DNA of 64,000 bases. It comes from Amoebophrya sp. A120. Lineage: Eukaryota; Sar; Dinophyceae; Syndiniales; Amoebophryaceae. Position numbers and translations under genes: made by a program. A model generated the notes under the pieces. The model was not told the origin of the DNA. It saw only the letters and a list, made by a program, of their open reading frames with translations, and did no database searches. Shown here in pieces: positions 10,085 to 23,014 of the stretch; position 1 is the stretch's first letter, and each line of letters opens with the position of its first letter. The stretch covers positions 6,479 through 70,478 of the forward strand of contig CAJINV010000018.1 of the NCBI GenBank assembly GCA_905178155.1. Direction: 5' to 3'.

Positions 10085-11693
10085 CTATGAATTGGAGTTA
10101 ATGTTTGTCCGCATTAAAAATATTTTCATTTTTTATCCGACAGAAAGTGAAAGAGGAAGAGCGCCTTTTCCTTTTGTGAGTGATCTCGTTATCGACGTGA
10201 AGTTGATCCTTACAGAGAACAACAAAAAGAAAAACCACCACCGAGACATCGGGAAACCATACAGAATACCGACGGAAGGCAACCACGTTTCCAAAACTTG
10301 TAAACAACACAAAACCAGAACTAAACTCAAAAACCAAAACTTGAGTTGAGTTGGATCGTGGGTTGATTTCTTGGTTGGAGCCCGGAATTCGAAATCGAAA
10401 AACATCAATCACAAAAAACCGACAAGAGTGGCTGAGGAAAGTTGCTGGGTACGACAGTATGCACCGCAACAAACTATCTACAACTCATTGGCCCAACCAA
10501 ATTTGGACGAGCATTTGACGCGACCGAACTCTCACGTGTCAGTGAGCTCAGGCAGTTTCCATGTCACCAGGGGTAGAGGCGATCGCTCGGCAACAATGAC
10601 ATTGCCCATCGCTGGGTCGCGGAAAACTGCTCGTGGCTCGACTTCCCGGGAGAAACGAAAGGTCGCCACTGTTGCTCTGCAATTCCGGGAGCCATTCTGA
10701 CGCTAGGTGAAGCTGCTCTTCAAAACAAAAATCAGAGGTAGTGAAAAGTTGCGGACTGTCGGTTATCACAAATTTCGCCCGACGAAAAATCAAATCCAAA
10801 TCGGTAAAATAAATATAAAATACAATAGAAGAAACGCTTCTTTTGTTGAAAAGGTGAACGCAGAAAACCAAGATCAGAGACTGCCAACGAGTACTTGAAG
10901 TAGTTATTGTTGCTGAAGTGAATTGAATTTGTGAGGTAAGAGTGCTAATTGTTCAAAACAATTCAGGAAGAGCGCGCGAGCGGTTTTCAGCTACTGATGC
11001 ACGATCACCTGTGGAGCAAAAAGAGTGCTGCTCGACGATGTACTTGCATTTTGATCAAACGCTTTCTCCCTCTGGAAGCGCCGCGTCGACAGTCGACGCC
11101 TGCGCTCCATATTTCATTCTACATTCTCGATAAAAAAGTGCTGTGTCTGATTCGGAAATCATTGGCACTACAAACGAAAAGTTCATAGATCGTAGTTGAA
11201 AAGTCCAACGCTTGCTTCCGAAAGCAAACGCAATAGAAGCGCTCAGTTGCTTGTTTCCTTTTCTGATTGCGTTCTAGTTCACTTCTTGTGCCTCTTGTCG
11301 TCTTTCAAAAAATCTGAATGGCCAAAGAGCGCTTCCGAGCGACTTCTCTTTTGTGTTGCCGGCAGGTTGTGCAAAAACGAAGTCGGAGAGCAGTACGACC
11401 AGAAATCCTCCAAACAGCTACAGCTCCCCCGGGACTTGGTATCACCAAGCGTAGTGGACCCGATCTGGCAAAGGATAAGACTCACACTCCGTCTGCTCCA
11501 CGAATCGCTGGTATGGAAGGGAAGCTTCGTCCCACCTGTCAACCATCATCGCCTCCTAGCATTGATGCGATTCGTTTTCTGACTGAAAGCGCCGCGCTTT
11601 TACAATTGCTTCGTGACCAGGAATAAAATACACAGCATCTTCGTGTTTGTTGCTCTGCGTACGGCGAATTGCAGCAGCGGTGTACATGCAAAG
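10085..11693. other. Intergenic, A-rich, no gene seen
   Basis: About 1.6 kb with A-rich plus-strand stretches around 10200-10350 and 10790-10870. Only the conserved GTCGACAGTCGAC block at 11081-11135 stands out. Confidence 0.5.
11081..11135. repeat. Conserved GTCGACAGTCGAC motif block
   Basis: Second copy of the block at 4520. It lies about 600 bp past the stop of the family L gene at 11694. Confidence 0.65.
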
Positions 11694-13772
11694 TCAATCA
11701 GACATAGTGGCGCTTCTTCCCCTCTGTAAATTTGCGAGAACCGGGTCTGCTGTGGCTAGGTACTTTTTCCTCTCAACCCCGTCCAATCCGAAGTCTAGTT
11801 GTAACGGCAAAGCAGAATGCTGGTGAAAAAACGTGGGAAGAAAGTCTAGCTCTCGATCACGCAGCCACGCCAGCAGCACCCTTTTATTGTCATTTTCCCT
11901 ATCAGTGATGAACGACATCCGCACGACGCCCAGTTTCTGCAGAAGCAAGATGTTTTTTTCGGAAAAGAGCTGCTGGATTGCGTATCCAGCAATGGCCTGG
12001 TCGACCATGAACCACAGGTCAATCTGCTGGGCGTCGGGCTTGTTGAGCAGAACAAACTTCAAGTCGTCAACAGTATCTTCAAAAACGTCTAGGTCGTAGA
12101 TACCCCAGATGCGGAAACGCCAAGCGGGGGCAGTGGACTCCGCGATGCTGTGCCGCATTCTCGTCAAGACAGTGGGCGTGAGCGTGAGGGTGTGCAAGGA
12201 ATCACAGCTGTTGCTTTTCAGAAATTTGCGTACTTCGTCGACGCCACGTTCTAGCAAGGGTTGCGCGTGTTTTCTTGGGTTCGTGCCAGTATCGCCGACT
12301 GGGACGCCCCATCGAGGTGCTCCCAATATCTTCGAGGGCACCACTTCATCGTCATCATCAGGATGCACCCGTGCCGCGTCGATCACAGCGAGCTCCTGCA
12401 AGCCCCGAAGCTTCGCCAAAGCAGCGCCAATCCCAGCTAAGTTTCCCCCAGCGACGAAGAGTTTCCTCAGTGTCACTGGAACAAGTTCGTTCTGCGCTAG
12501 CGGCTGCCAGACTTCAGCTTCCAGTCGCTCGTCCGCGTTTCCGTTCCAATAAATCTCGAGTTCCTCCAGCTGCGGTGCATTGCGAAAAAATCCTTCTAAA
12601 CCAGTACCGATTGCGTCCCAGACAAAATGCTCGTGCTCCTCACCGTCGGGTTCATACTCCTCACCCATGGCCTCGGAAGCTTCGTTTCGGTGTTTCCCCT
12701 GAGATGCGTGCAGAAAGATTTTGAAACGTTTTACCGCTGGGAAAAGCGACGCGCATGGGTCCGGGCGCTGGGAGTTGATCGCCAAGTAGCTGAAAAACTC
12801 TTTTTGCCTTTCTGCAGGCCAATCTTCGGTCCACTGGGCGACGTCGTCTCTGTCTATGAAAGTGCCCCGGCAATCCAGCTGCAGTGTGTCGACTCCACCG
12901 AGGCTCAAGCAGTCTTGCAAAAGCTCGGGTGCTCCCCACAACATGTGGCTCCCGAGGGTGGTCGCTTCCCAAGGCTGTTTCTGAGCCGTGGCGCCTCTGT
13001 CTGGTACAGCAGCCGCCGTGGCGCCTCTGTCTGGTACAGCAGTCGCATCGATGATTTGAAACTCAAGGCGCTGCGATGCCTGCGGAAGCTGGTCAACGCC
13101 ATCGACTTCCATCGCGTTCTGATATTAGTAAAATACGTTTTTCGATGCATGTCAAAGATCCTTAAGCGTGGCGCATTGGCCTTCTTGGGTGCCATCATCT
13201 TCATAATTTATCCATCTACTGCTCTGCCATGCTGTTTTGATCAGCGAGAGAATATTGTGCGTCAGAACAAACGCATGCCTGATCGGGTCGGGGCACAAGG
13301 ACTATACTGCTTTTACTTTTCTTTGTATCTTGTTTTGCAAATGTAGTGTAACATTCTGAACAAGAAACAGTACCAAGGATCCACCAGTTCCCGTCGCAGG
13401 GACCAGCTCCTGCAGTCGGATTTTGAGCGGATTCTTCTCCGATGATGTGTCGCCCGTTGCGGAAGTTTTGATCTTGTGAAGGGCCACACCAGACCAGTGC
13501 CGCGGTGCAGCAGCTGCGTCTTCCTCTACGAGGTGTTCGTGAATTACTTTCCGCAGGTGCGGCACATACACATCGTCCGTGCCGGGTATTTGGGGAGTTT
13601 TCTCATTCGGCAACTGAACCTCCCTTACTCCACCCGACCTTTTCAAGAGCCGAATCGGAATCGGTCTAGCCACTGTCGTAGCGGGGGGACGAAAAAGGTC
13701 CGTCGTGCTAAGAACGCTGCTGGAGGCGTCATTCGTGCCCATCGCACCCGGAGAGCATGGGATCAAAGACAC
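11694..13772 (-). CDS. Family L (LRR-like) protein, copy 1
   Basis: Two exons: 13772-13374 and 13118-11694, separated by a 255-bp intron with donor TTG|GTAC and acceptor ATATCAG|, preceded by a TACTAAT branch-like site. Phase is 0 and the product about 607 residues. The intron is supported by copy 2, which has the same GTAC donor and ATATCAG acceptor at the same protein position. The protein has repeated leucine-spaced segments (LQLDCRGTF, LEELEIYW, LRKLFVAGGN, LHTLTLTP) resembling irregular leucine-rich repeats, then a mixed C-terminal domain. A ten-residue tandem repeat (AVPDRGATAA) lies near the start of exon 2. Exact function unknown; LRR is inference from spacing. Confidence 0.8.
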
Positions 13773-14157
13773 AACAAGCCAAGCAATTTGCTCACCGCAT
13801 TTTGATTCATTCAGAAATCTATTTTCCTGAAGGATTTCCTGAAAACTCTCACAGGGAATACATCAAACGAAGTTCCTGTTGCTGTGGTTGCGAATTGTAA
13901 GCTCTTACCTTGTCGACCACTAGTACGAAGAAGTAGTTTGCCGTGGAAAGCCAATTGCGATAAGAGAGGACGAGCGATGGCCAATGGTACTAGTACTCGT
14001 ACCCGCTAGCGCGACGTGCTGTAGGTTAACGCAATTCACTCGTGCATTTAGCTGGCCAAAGTGCCTGATCAAAAACTAGCCGCATCGTGCTATTTCCAGG
14101 AATGATCCCAATGGTTGTAGGAAGGCAAGTTGTTTTTAATTATTTTCTCTGCTCATC

Positions 14158-14300
14158 GACTTTTTGATGATTTTCCCTTCACCTTGCTGGTGAGGATCAT
14201 CACTATGTCTTCATTCTGGAACCTAATTCAACTCACTCAATCAGAAGCAAACTGCTTCTGCAGACGATCCGAAGTCGCTGTTGGTCACAATATTTGTGCG
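14158..14300. repeat. Dispersed repeat delta
   Basis: Copy of 3965-4120. The left hairpin arm reads GATGATTTTC instead of GATGATCCTC. Confidence 0.75.
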
Positions 14301-14334
14301 ACGAAAAAGTCATCACTTGCTTCGTTGTTGGGGA

Positions 14335-14520
14335 TCGCAGCTACTAGTTTGTCGACACAGGGAGGACTCCAGTGGATCTTGCACACTGCTTTCTTGTTTC
14401 AAAGTGAGACTCTGCAGTGGCAGATCGACGCGTCTGCACGAGCGCACTCGCTGTCAGATCCGGCTTTTCAAAAGGAGTGCCTTCTCTATGTTTTTCAAAC
14501 AGGCCGTCTCGTTCAAAAAA
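14335..14520. repeat. Dispersed repeat alpha
   Basis: Copy of 4270-4440, close in sequence to 17095-17285. Confidence 0.75.
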
Positions 14521-14744
14521 CTTTGGCCCGGTGCGGGAGCGCGCAGAAGAACCGCCTCGTGATCAGTAAAAAGGGACTTTATCTACATGGCACACAACTT
14601 CATCGTGGCTGGTGGAGGGGCACAAGAACTCGTAGCGGTCGCTAGTAGGAGCCCCGTTCTGGTCCGACCCGTCTCACGGTGCCACAAGGCACAGCTTCAC
14701 AAGACTTTCGCGTCTCACTTTCGCGTCCACGAATAGGCACAGCT

Positions 14745-14830
14745 TCACAAAACTTTCAGTGTTCACATACCAGTCTTGGAAGCGTCGTCGACAGCCAACG
14801 CGTGCTCCCAAAAGTGTAAAGTGTTAAGAG
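14745..14830. repeat. Dispersed repeat gamma (partial)
   Basis: Almost identical to 4655-4730. Near identity continues from here into the family V coding region. Confidence 0.7.
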
Positions 14831-14931
14831 AATACTTTGCCTCCGGAAAAGTTTTTGAAAAGCCTTTCGTTAGCCAAGTGCTTCTTTAAGTACGTATACA
14901 ACATCTTGAGTGAGCAGCTTCTGGTTTTGGA

Positions 14932-16398
14932 CTACACCGGCGCTTCACTACCGAAATAGGGCTGCGCTACAACTTTTTCTTGAAATGCGATTTCATCCAC
15001 CCGTAGTGATGCGGCACTTTCTGGCGTGAGCATTTCCATGTCCAAAATTTCCTGCGGAGAAAAGCCGGTCTCGATCACGAAGCGAAAAAAACTGAGTCCG
15101 GCTTCGGTGTCCCAATCGTAGGTGTCATAGTCGCAGGGCTCTACGATGCGGTAAAAACGGCGGGTTTCTTGCAACTCGGCGCGCAGTTGCGTCTGTGCAT
15201 CCTCATCGTCGTACGGCTTACCCGCCTCTGCAGCAGACATGGAACGTCGAAAAACCCACACCTTGAGCGGACGGTCTGTCAGGAGATTCCGGAAACCTTG
15301 CATCTGGGGATCGCGTCCTTTGTACTCGTACTCGCGACAGTCGAGGAATTCCAGCATTTGGCCGAATTTTGCCACCACCTGCAGTCCCTGGAAAACACCA
15401 ATGTGGTCGACAGTTGCGCTTTGAAGTTGAGGCCCGGGCCTCGTGATAAGCATCGCTTTCAACATTTCCCGACTCCAATAAAGCTTCGTGTGGAGAAGAT
15501 CCAGCAAAACAGGCGGAAGGGGATTTTCACTACCCGCACCCGTGATGATGAAACTAAACTCGTAGTTGACAACTGGCGCGACAATGTAGCCGGACTGACC
15601 GGCCGCAATTACATTATCGCAGATGCGAACCTCATCTTGCGACTGTTCGCTTATTCCCCCGAGAAGTAGCCGGAGAACATCCTCTGGCGGTTCTTCTTCG
15701 TCTAAAGTGACTGCTTGTACCTCACCATCCATGGTGATTTCATCACCTTCGAGCGAAAGAGGCATGCCCAGAAGCAACTGCGGTGAACTGCCTGAAATGA
15801 AAATGCCAGTTCTGTCCACAAATCCATTGTGCCAGAACTGCAAACACATGTACGGGTCAGCTGATGGCGTTCCGTCGGGAAGCTGCAATTGCGTGTGCAC
15901 CATCCTGACCTGATTGATTGCACACTCCGACGCGCTGCCCTGGCTCTCGCCGCGCTTCATAGAAAAACAGCGGTTCCGTAGCCGATCACACAAGGTCTCG
16001 TCGCTGATATCCATTCCAGTTTCCGGACAATAGGCGCGTAGGCAACACCAGGACTTCCCACCGTCGTCTGGCTTCGCTTCGCAGACCAAATGCACGTCCA
16101 CTGTGCCCGCTGTCGTGGATAGATCATTTGATTGCCGCGATTCTGCACTTAATCAAGTAAGCCTGCTTTCCTGCTGAACCTGAATAGCAAAAACTCTCTA
16201 CTTATGCAAGAGAGACAACTCCATTTGCTAAGTCAAAAGAACAAACACTTACTTACACAAACCTCCTCCTTCGAGTCCCGCGGCAGCGGCACCTCTGCGA
16301 AGAAGATTTTGGGTTCCGGAATATGAGCCCGCACCCTCGCGGGCGGTATTTCGCAAAGCAGGCAACCTGCAGCGCATGTTTCCGAGTCCTTCCCTCAT
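14932..16398 (-). CDS. Family V protein, copy 2
   Basis: Exons 16398-16259 and 16147-14932, joined by a 111-bp intron with donor GTGTAAG and acceptor GATTAAG|, phase 2, as in copy 1; about 451 residues. Exon 1 keeps the conserved part (GLGNMRCRLPALR), but the signal-peptide-like start of copy 1 is missing. Upstream DNA is dispersed repeat, so the first usable ATG is the internal one at 16398. Exon 2 has all family landmarks. From DHIGVFQG to the end it differs from copy 1 at only about five positions. Confidence 0.8.
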
Positions 16399-17094
16399 CG
16401 CGGGCTGTAAGCTTTCTAACTTCACCGCATGAAGCTCTTGCAGCTGTTACACACTGTACGGCTTCTTCTCGTCGAGCACTAGTACGAAGACACAGCACAC
16501 CATGAAAAGACAGTTGCAAAACGGGAGGGGAAGCCATGACAGCTGGTACTACTTACTCATACACACTTACGCGGCGTGCTGTACGGTAAAACGATTCATC
16601 GTTGCACTTATCCGATAAAAATGCTTCTCAAAAACTGTTTGTCTTGTGCTATTGCCACGAATGACACAAATGGCCCTTTGATCCTTGTTTTCTTCCTGTG
16701 CCCGGACATGGCGTCAAAGGTTCAAGGCTCTAAACGCGATCCAATTCTTCGCTTTTGTTCTCGATTTTCTTCTGATTCTGAACTTCAGAATCTAATTTTT
16801 CAGAACTGGCCAAAATACGCTCACCCTCTATGCTATCAGTCAGTATTATTTGCTAATATGCTATGCGTTCATTCTGGAGCCCAATCACACTTTATCCGAA
16901 GGAGATTTCCTGTGCAGAAGATGGATCCGAAGTCGTTGCAGATCGCCATATTTGTGCGATGATGTTTGGCTAAGCAACCCAGGTCGCACACGAGGAAAAA
17001 CAGTGCTCAGGCAACATTCGTAGTTGTACGATTTCCAACTGCTCCTCTCCATCCAGAAAGTCAGCACTTGCACTTCCGGCATGCCTGGGGGATC

Positions 17095-17285
17095 GCAATT
17101 ACTAGTTGGTCGACACAGGGAGGACTCCAGTGGATCTTACACACTGCTTTCTCGTTTCAAAATGAGACCCTGCAGCGGCAGATCGACACGTCTGTACGAG
17201 CGCACCCGCTGTCAGATCCGGCTTTCCAAAAGGAGTGCCTTCTTTATGTTTTTCGAACAGGCCGTCTCAAGCAGGAGGCGGCATG
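17095..17285. repeat. Dispersed repeat alpha
   Basis: Copy of the repeat at 4270 and 14335, downstream of family V copy 3. Confidence 0.75.
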
Positions 17286-17340
17286 ATAGGCGTGTGCTGT
17301 TGTCTTTGATTCTTCTCGTTCAAAAAAAATGAGCGAAGCC

Positions 17341-17393
17341 ACGTCGACAATCGACGCTTGCTCTGCATATTTCATTCTAAATTCTCGGTCAAA
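17341..17393. repeat. Conserved GTCGACA motif block
   Basis: Third copy of the block, with GTCGACAATCGAC, about 300 bp past the stop of family V copy 3. Confidence 0.65.
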
Positions 17394-17663
17394 AGCTACT
17401 GGGTTGTAAATCATTGGGATAAATCAAAAGGTTAAAGGTGCTTGCCGATAAGACGTAGTGAGTTCTCCTCTATTTTTGTCAAGAGGAAAAGAAGTTCCGA
17501 GGAACGTTCGCTCACCTTCTTTTAGAAAGAAAAAAATGCTTAGATCTCCTTGCCGAAATATCGAAATAAGACTGGCACTCGGGTGTTGTGAGTCTAGGAA
17601 AAAATAGATGTTTTGTGGGTAGTAGCACATGGCGTTCGACAAAATCACGTAGCTTTGAATGCC

Positions 17664-19164
17664 TCAGTAGATTTCCTGCACCCCGTTCTGAAAGCTGGCA
17701 CAGTCACTTCGAAGATTTTGGGCATCTTCCGGCTTCAGCATGTTCAGCGCAAGAACTTCGTCTGGCGAAAAACCCGTTTCAATGATTGCGCGGAAAACTG
17801 CAGGCCATCCTAGCTCCACTGTTCGGTAAAACTTATCAGCGGCTTGCAACCGCGCACGAATTTCCGTTTGCTGTTCCTCATCGTCGAAGGGAGCCTCTTC
17901 TTCTGCAGCCGCGAGGGGGCGCTGAAACATCCATACTTTTATCGGTCTGTCTGTGACAAACATTTCCGCGCGGTCGTCTTGAAGCCCCCTGCCGGTGTTA
18001 AAGTACTGATCACAATACAGATACTCTAGTCCAGTTCCGTAATTCTCGTCTTTGCGGATTCCCCTGAACACGCCGTGTTTGGTCCTATCGGCATGTGGAC
18101 GAAGCTGCAGCGCCGGTGTGTACAGCGCTTTAAGCATGTCATCGCTCCACAAGTCGTGGGTCAGCAAATCCAGACCGCGAGTATCGACCTCGCCCTCCCC
18201 CGGAAAAACCAATTTGAAGCCGTAGTTGCAAATGGGGATGACAAGAAATCCGCCCTGCCCACCGGCGTCGATTCTGCTATCACACAGGGAACTAGTCGCG
18301 AAAGATTCATGGCTCCCTTCGTCGTCCAGTTCCTCTCGAAGCACATCCTCCGGATTGGGTCCTTCCGCATTCTCCAAGGCGACGTCATGGCAACCCTCTT
18401 CTCCTGTGATTTCGTCGTCAGCCAGCGTAAGCGGCATGCCTAGAACAAGTTGCTGCGGGTAGAACTGCAAACACAGGTATCCACCTGGCGAGCCGCCGTC
18501 AACGCAATGGCTCATCTGCTGCATGCAGACGTGATTTATCGCAAATGGTGTTCCCTTGGGGTCCTTGTCAGCACAAAACCGCCGGTTCCGCAGGCGATCG
18601 CATAATGCATGCTCACTGATGTCTCGTCCTGTCTCAGGGCAGTATGCCCGAAGGCGACACGACGACAGCACTTGGTCGCCGACTTCTTCCGTTCTCTTTT
18701 CGCAAACGAGGTCTACCTCCACTGTTTCCGCTCCGCCGGAAACAACGACCATGGCGGTATCGGCGTCACCTGTGCAAAAATCACTATGCCAATTCCAGTA
18801 CCAGAGTGAGATTGATCAGAAATTTTCGTTGGAAAAACAGTTGGGTGCTTTATTTTCGCGGAAAAAAGTTTCCAACTTCGATGCCCAACCTGAATCAAGA
18901 ATGCCCTTTGTGATTACATCGCTGTCAGGTACTTGGAAAAAACTATAATTTAGAACCTCCATCATTTTCGTGCGCTGCGGTCTCATTCCTGCCAAGAAAC
19001 TGTTGAGGCCAAGACGCTTGCTGCGTGCTCCCGTCCCTGGTGGTCCGCAGAACAGGGAGTTGACACCGCATGGAAACCCAATGGGCCATCATCGGTGTTC
19101 CCGGATCGGCGCCGCCCGACAGCCTGCGACAGGCAGAGAGACTCCTTTTACAGCAACTGTTCAC
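17664..19164 (-). CDS. Family V protein, copy 3 (divergent)
   Basis: Exon 2 is 18769-17664 (368 codons with stop) and exon 1 ends at 18957. The 187-bp intron has donor GGAG|GTTCTA and acceptor TTGCACAG|, phase 1. Family landmarks are kept (VDLVCE, LRAYCPETGRDIS, LCDRLRNRRF, TDRPIKVWMFQR, ETGFSPDEVL). The protein ends QEIY, close to copy 4. The 5' end of exon 1 is uncertain: an ATG in the same CCATGG context as copy 1 leads to a TGA after four codons, while the conserved MRCQLPVLR part is open in another frame. Either the first exon is damaged or the start differs. Function unknown. Confidence 0.7.
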
Positions 19165-19819
19165 GCACTCACCATGGTGGTGGACTAGACTTCGGGGCTC
19201 TAGCTAGAGCGACTCGTCTCTCGAAATATCTACCAAAAATGCTTGTAAGAGACTGGTCGTCTTGTTGTGCTTTTGCCAAGGATACCAAAAGATCGCGTGA
19301 AGACTTTTTGTTTTTTGAATTTTTCCGCCCTTGACCTTCTGGCCCGTTTTTCATCTTCGTGGTGCTGATCATCGCGATCCTTTTTTTCTGGAACCGAAGT
19401 ACGAGTATTTTGTTTCCAAATATGTTTTTGCGAGTTCGGTCTGGTGTGAGAATCCTTGCAAAATGAGCACTCAGAGCGTCCCTGATCTTGGTGACACATC
19501 TTTCCGTCTTACAGAAAAAACAACCGTCACCGAATTAGGTCGACGCGCCTTGATTCTAGCCTCCAGATAGGACAATAAGATCTCGGCCCCGTACTCGAGT
19601 GCACGGGGCGACTGGTGATCGGTAAAGAACTACGACTCTATCTACTTACTTCGCACACAACTTCAGTCGCGGCTGGTAGACGGGCACAACTCGCAGCCAT
19701 CGCTAGTAGTAGCCAAGCTTTCGGCCGACAAATCTCAGGCTGCTAAAATTGCACCCGCATGCAAGCATAGGGCCTTAGAGTTTCGTTGTCCATAAAGCAT
19801 TTCACCAGTGGCATCATTC
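19165..19819. other. Intergenic repeats beta and gamma
   Basis: Holds one beta copy (19435-19560) and part of gamma (19715-19790). No gene seen. Confidence 0.55.
19435..19560. repeat. Dispersed repeat beta
   Basis: Typified by GTGCGAGAATCCTTGCA, an A-rich run and a final GACGCGACTTGAC-like end. Copies at 22780-22910, 26018-26145 and 30335-30450. Confidence 0.7.
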
Positions 19820-22290
19820 CTAGATGTCCTCGACCTCTGAAAACCCTCGATCCGGCCCGATCTTTCGTCGCATCGGGGAAGACGCAGGGTCCACCAGCAG
19901 CTTCGCCGCCAGATCGGGGCTCGCCGCCCATGCCGATGTTGTCACAGGCGTGTCTCCACCGAAGAGGTCCAGCTTCAACGGCAGTGTGTGCGACGATCCA
20001 ATCTCATCGCACAGGCGCTGCGCTGCAGTGACGGCAGCCTCACCTTGCCATGGCAGCGGCGCTTCCGACCAGGTCGTGTATTCGGCTCCGCTTTGCAAAG
20101 CCAGCGTCTTTGTGGCGGAGAATCGAGCGACTCCTATCTTCTCCAACATTGGAAGGCTTTCGGTTCGCAGAAAATGCTTCATCAGGGTGGCATCTGCGTG
20201 TTTTATCCCAATCAAAGAAATCCCCATCCATCACCACAACAAATCAAGTTTGAAAAGTCAGTATTTGCTGGGAAATTTGTCTCAAATAAGTAATACCAGA
20301 CAAACCTTTTATTTAACGAACCCGCATCTACCAATGCACAAATATTGATGTTGAAGCGTGTCAGCGCCAGTAAAGACGAAGTCGACTGAGTTCCCTGTAT
20401 GCTTGACGGCGGATAAAGTAATGCTTGTTTAAGTAAGTGCTGGATGGGGAGATTTTGGCCATGATACCGTTCGCGAAGCCGCCAAACATAAACCATACGT
20501 CGAAAAGGGCGTGATCGTCACTGGGTGCTCTCTTGTTCTCGAGAACATGTTTCAAATCCAGCAAAACCTGCTGGTATACGGTCATGCCCGGCTTCTCAGC
20601 GGTGCGCGCGTCTTTTGTCTTGTGTTCCTTGTAGTACTGCTCGCCTGCGTCGCGGTGCTGCAGCGAAGACGTCACGACATACTGTTGCCGGTCCTCGAAA
20701 ATGCCCCAGATTCTGATGCGGTAAATTGGTGCTGCGGAGGCGGCAATGGCGTCGCGCAAGGAATGCAGTACGGCCGGGGTTACGGTCAGCGTTTGCAAGT
20801 TGGTGGGCCGCACCATCGGCCAGAAAAGCAACTTCCTCACCCTATTTACAAACGGTATCTTTGATAGACCTCCTGCCCTCTGCCCATTTCCTGCCCTCTT
20901 CATATTTATACGAAATTTATCATAAAAGTCAGAAAAGGCAGAGCCTCCTCTTGAAGCAAATCTGCAAAGGAATCTGCACCATGGCGAAAGTAACCAAGGT
21001 CTATCGTCGTGCACAAGATGCTGAGAAGCAAGATTAGAGCCTGATAGCGCGCAGGCAATTTTCTGCGAATGTGGCTAGGAAAGCGTTCATCTGAATAACA
21101 GTGCGCAAAAAGTCCTGGATCGCAGCTAGAGCCTCGTCGCCGAGTGGTGCGACGTAATGGTTGTCGGAGTGGATGCAGTTGTGCGCGCCGGACGGAGCAA
21201 AGTTGTACTGTTCTGCGCCCAACCGTTGTTGCGAGCTATGGAGCGGAAAAAGCTGCGCCATTCCTCCGTCGTGTTGCGCGGCCGAGCGGGAGCACTCTCT
21301 GCGCTGCATTTACCCTTGTTGGGCCCCGAGGATTGCCTAGCAGAGAAGGTTGCGTGGGAACGCCACTTCTTCTCGAAAGGTAATGCACTTTCTCGGTCTT
21401 GCATCAGACGCATCGCTATGCAAACGCATTCATCTTTTCACTTACCTGAGATTTCCTTAGTCGACACTCAGACGAGCTTCTCGCGTGGCAGGCTCTATCA
21501 CGAAAGGGGGCGCAGCATATTTTTCAGTAACCCTAGGTGACCTCATTCGTCCAATCGAACACCCGCAGCTCTTCCAAACGCGGAAACTTAGGCAACGCCG
21601 TTCCAAGTCCTCCCTGGTTGCCGCCGACGACAGAAAGAAACTTCAGCGTCTCTGCCACATGCGCATTCATGGACAGCGGGTTCCACACAAAATCGCGGAT
21701 CGAGCCTTCCTCGTTCCCACCGAAAAAAACTTCCAAGCTCTCCAACGCCGATGCGTGCTGAAAAAACTCGGTCAAGTGGGATTTCATGATCTCCTCGTCG
21801 AAGCAATCCTGCTCTGGTCTGTCGTGGAAGTCCTCCTGCATCAGCAGAAGTTGCAAACGTCGGAGCGACCGGACTTCTCCCGCCCTAGAGGGGGGCGGCA
21901 GCTTTGCATTCTGTGCAAGTGCCTCAAAAAAGCTCTGCTGGTCCGCTGCGTCGATGCTCTCCCATCTCTCACAGGTCGTGCCACGGAGGTCCAACTTCAC
22001 GCTTTCTGCGGCGCCACTGATGAGATCACTCAGCAAGGACTTAAAATCGAAGTCTCTTGTTTCTTTTTCCAGGATGACCCTGCCGATCGGAGGCGACACA
22101 TAGTTGAAGTCCATTCTCACAGCTGCCACCAGAAAAGACAAATCGTGCTCAACGATGCGTGGCGCACGTGTTCGGACTACAGGGCTTTGCGGTTCGTCTT
22201 CCAAGAAACAGACGGACCAATAGGCACTGTGTCCCGGTTTCTCGGAAAATTCAGGGTCAGATTCAGGAAAATTTGGGCAGGCCACGCCAT
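19820..22290 (-). CDS. Family L (LRR-like) protein, copy 3
   Basis: At least five exons. A is 22290-22181. B is 22115 to about 21535. C is 21298-21041. D starts at 20841 and ends near 20436. E is about 20200-19820. The A-B intron (65 bp, GT-AG, phase 2) is supported by copy 4, whose one-base length difference falls inside the intron. The C-D intron (199 bp) uses a GC donor (ATCAG|GC) and restores phase. The B end and the D-E junction are unresolved. The protein has leucine-spaced segments (VKLDLRGT, LESLEVFFGG, LKFLSVVGGN, LQTLTVTPAVL, YRIRIWGIFED) matching copies 1 and 2. Function unknown. Confidence 0.7.
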
Positions 22291-22779
22291 TTTTCTTTTA
22301 CGCACATATTACCAACAGATAGCGAAAATTGGAAAGGACAGAAAATTCACAATATTGAGCGCTAGTGTAAATAATCGAGAAGTCGAAAAATACGGACCCG
22401 CAGAAAAGTACTTGGTATTTTGCGTTAATTCCATGTGTGTGTCCCGAGGTGGATTGTTATGTGGAACGGGGGTCAATGTGACGGCAGGGCAACTTAGAAA
22501 GGCTCGGTACGTGGCGCTGCTCCCCGCCTCCACAAGCCTTGAATAAAAAAACGCGACGGGGGAATAATGCGACTTGCTGGCAGATGCTCGATGAGACTGA
22601 AACTAAAGATGAGACCTAAGTTCATACAATAATCAAAGTCATGATCACTATTCCCAGTCACACAGAACAAGCTCTGCCGAAATCTAATGGAACTATAGAA
22701 TCTAGGAGCCCGGTTCTTCCACGGAGAAAGGAATACAAAAATATTTCAACAAGTATTTTTTCGCGACTAGTTCGATCCG

Positions 22780-22910
22780 AAGCGAGAATCCTTGCAGAAT
22801 GATCATTCAGAGCGTCCCTGATCTTGCTTCGACATGTTTCTTGGTGACGCATAGCTCTGTTCCACACAAAAAAAAACCATCACCGATTTAGATTGACTCG
22901 ACTTGACTTT
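22780..22910. repeat. Dispersed repeat beta
   Basis: Copy of 19435-19560 and 30335-30450. Confidence 0.7.
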
Positions 22911-23014
22911 CAACTCCAGATGGTTTGGGACGATAAGATCTCGGCGTCGTGCTTGAGTGCTCGACTTCGCACACAACTTTAGTCGCGGCCGGTCGACTAG
23001 CACAGCTAGTAGGT

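Larger units (their letters stand above)
13773..14931. other. Intergenic repeats, paralogous to 3.55-4.83 kb
   Basis: Shares a run of repeats (delta, alpha, gamma) in the same order with the region downstream of family V copy 1, so gene plus 3' flank was duplicated as one unit. No independent gene seen. Confidence 0.6.
16399..17663. other. Intergenic repeats
   Basis: Contains a weak delta copy near 16860-16965, an alpha copy at 17095-17285 and the GTCGACA-type block at 17341-17393. No gene seen. Confidence 0.55.

Noticed and set aside
21485-22546. 353-codon plus-strand open frame
   Set aside because: It is antisense to family L copy 3 exons; the minus-strand frame carries the conserved family motifs and splice sites.
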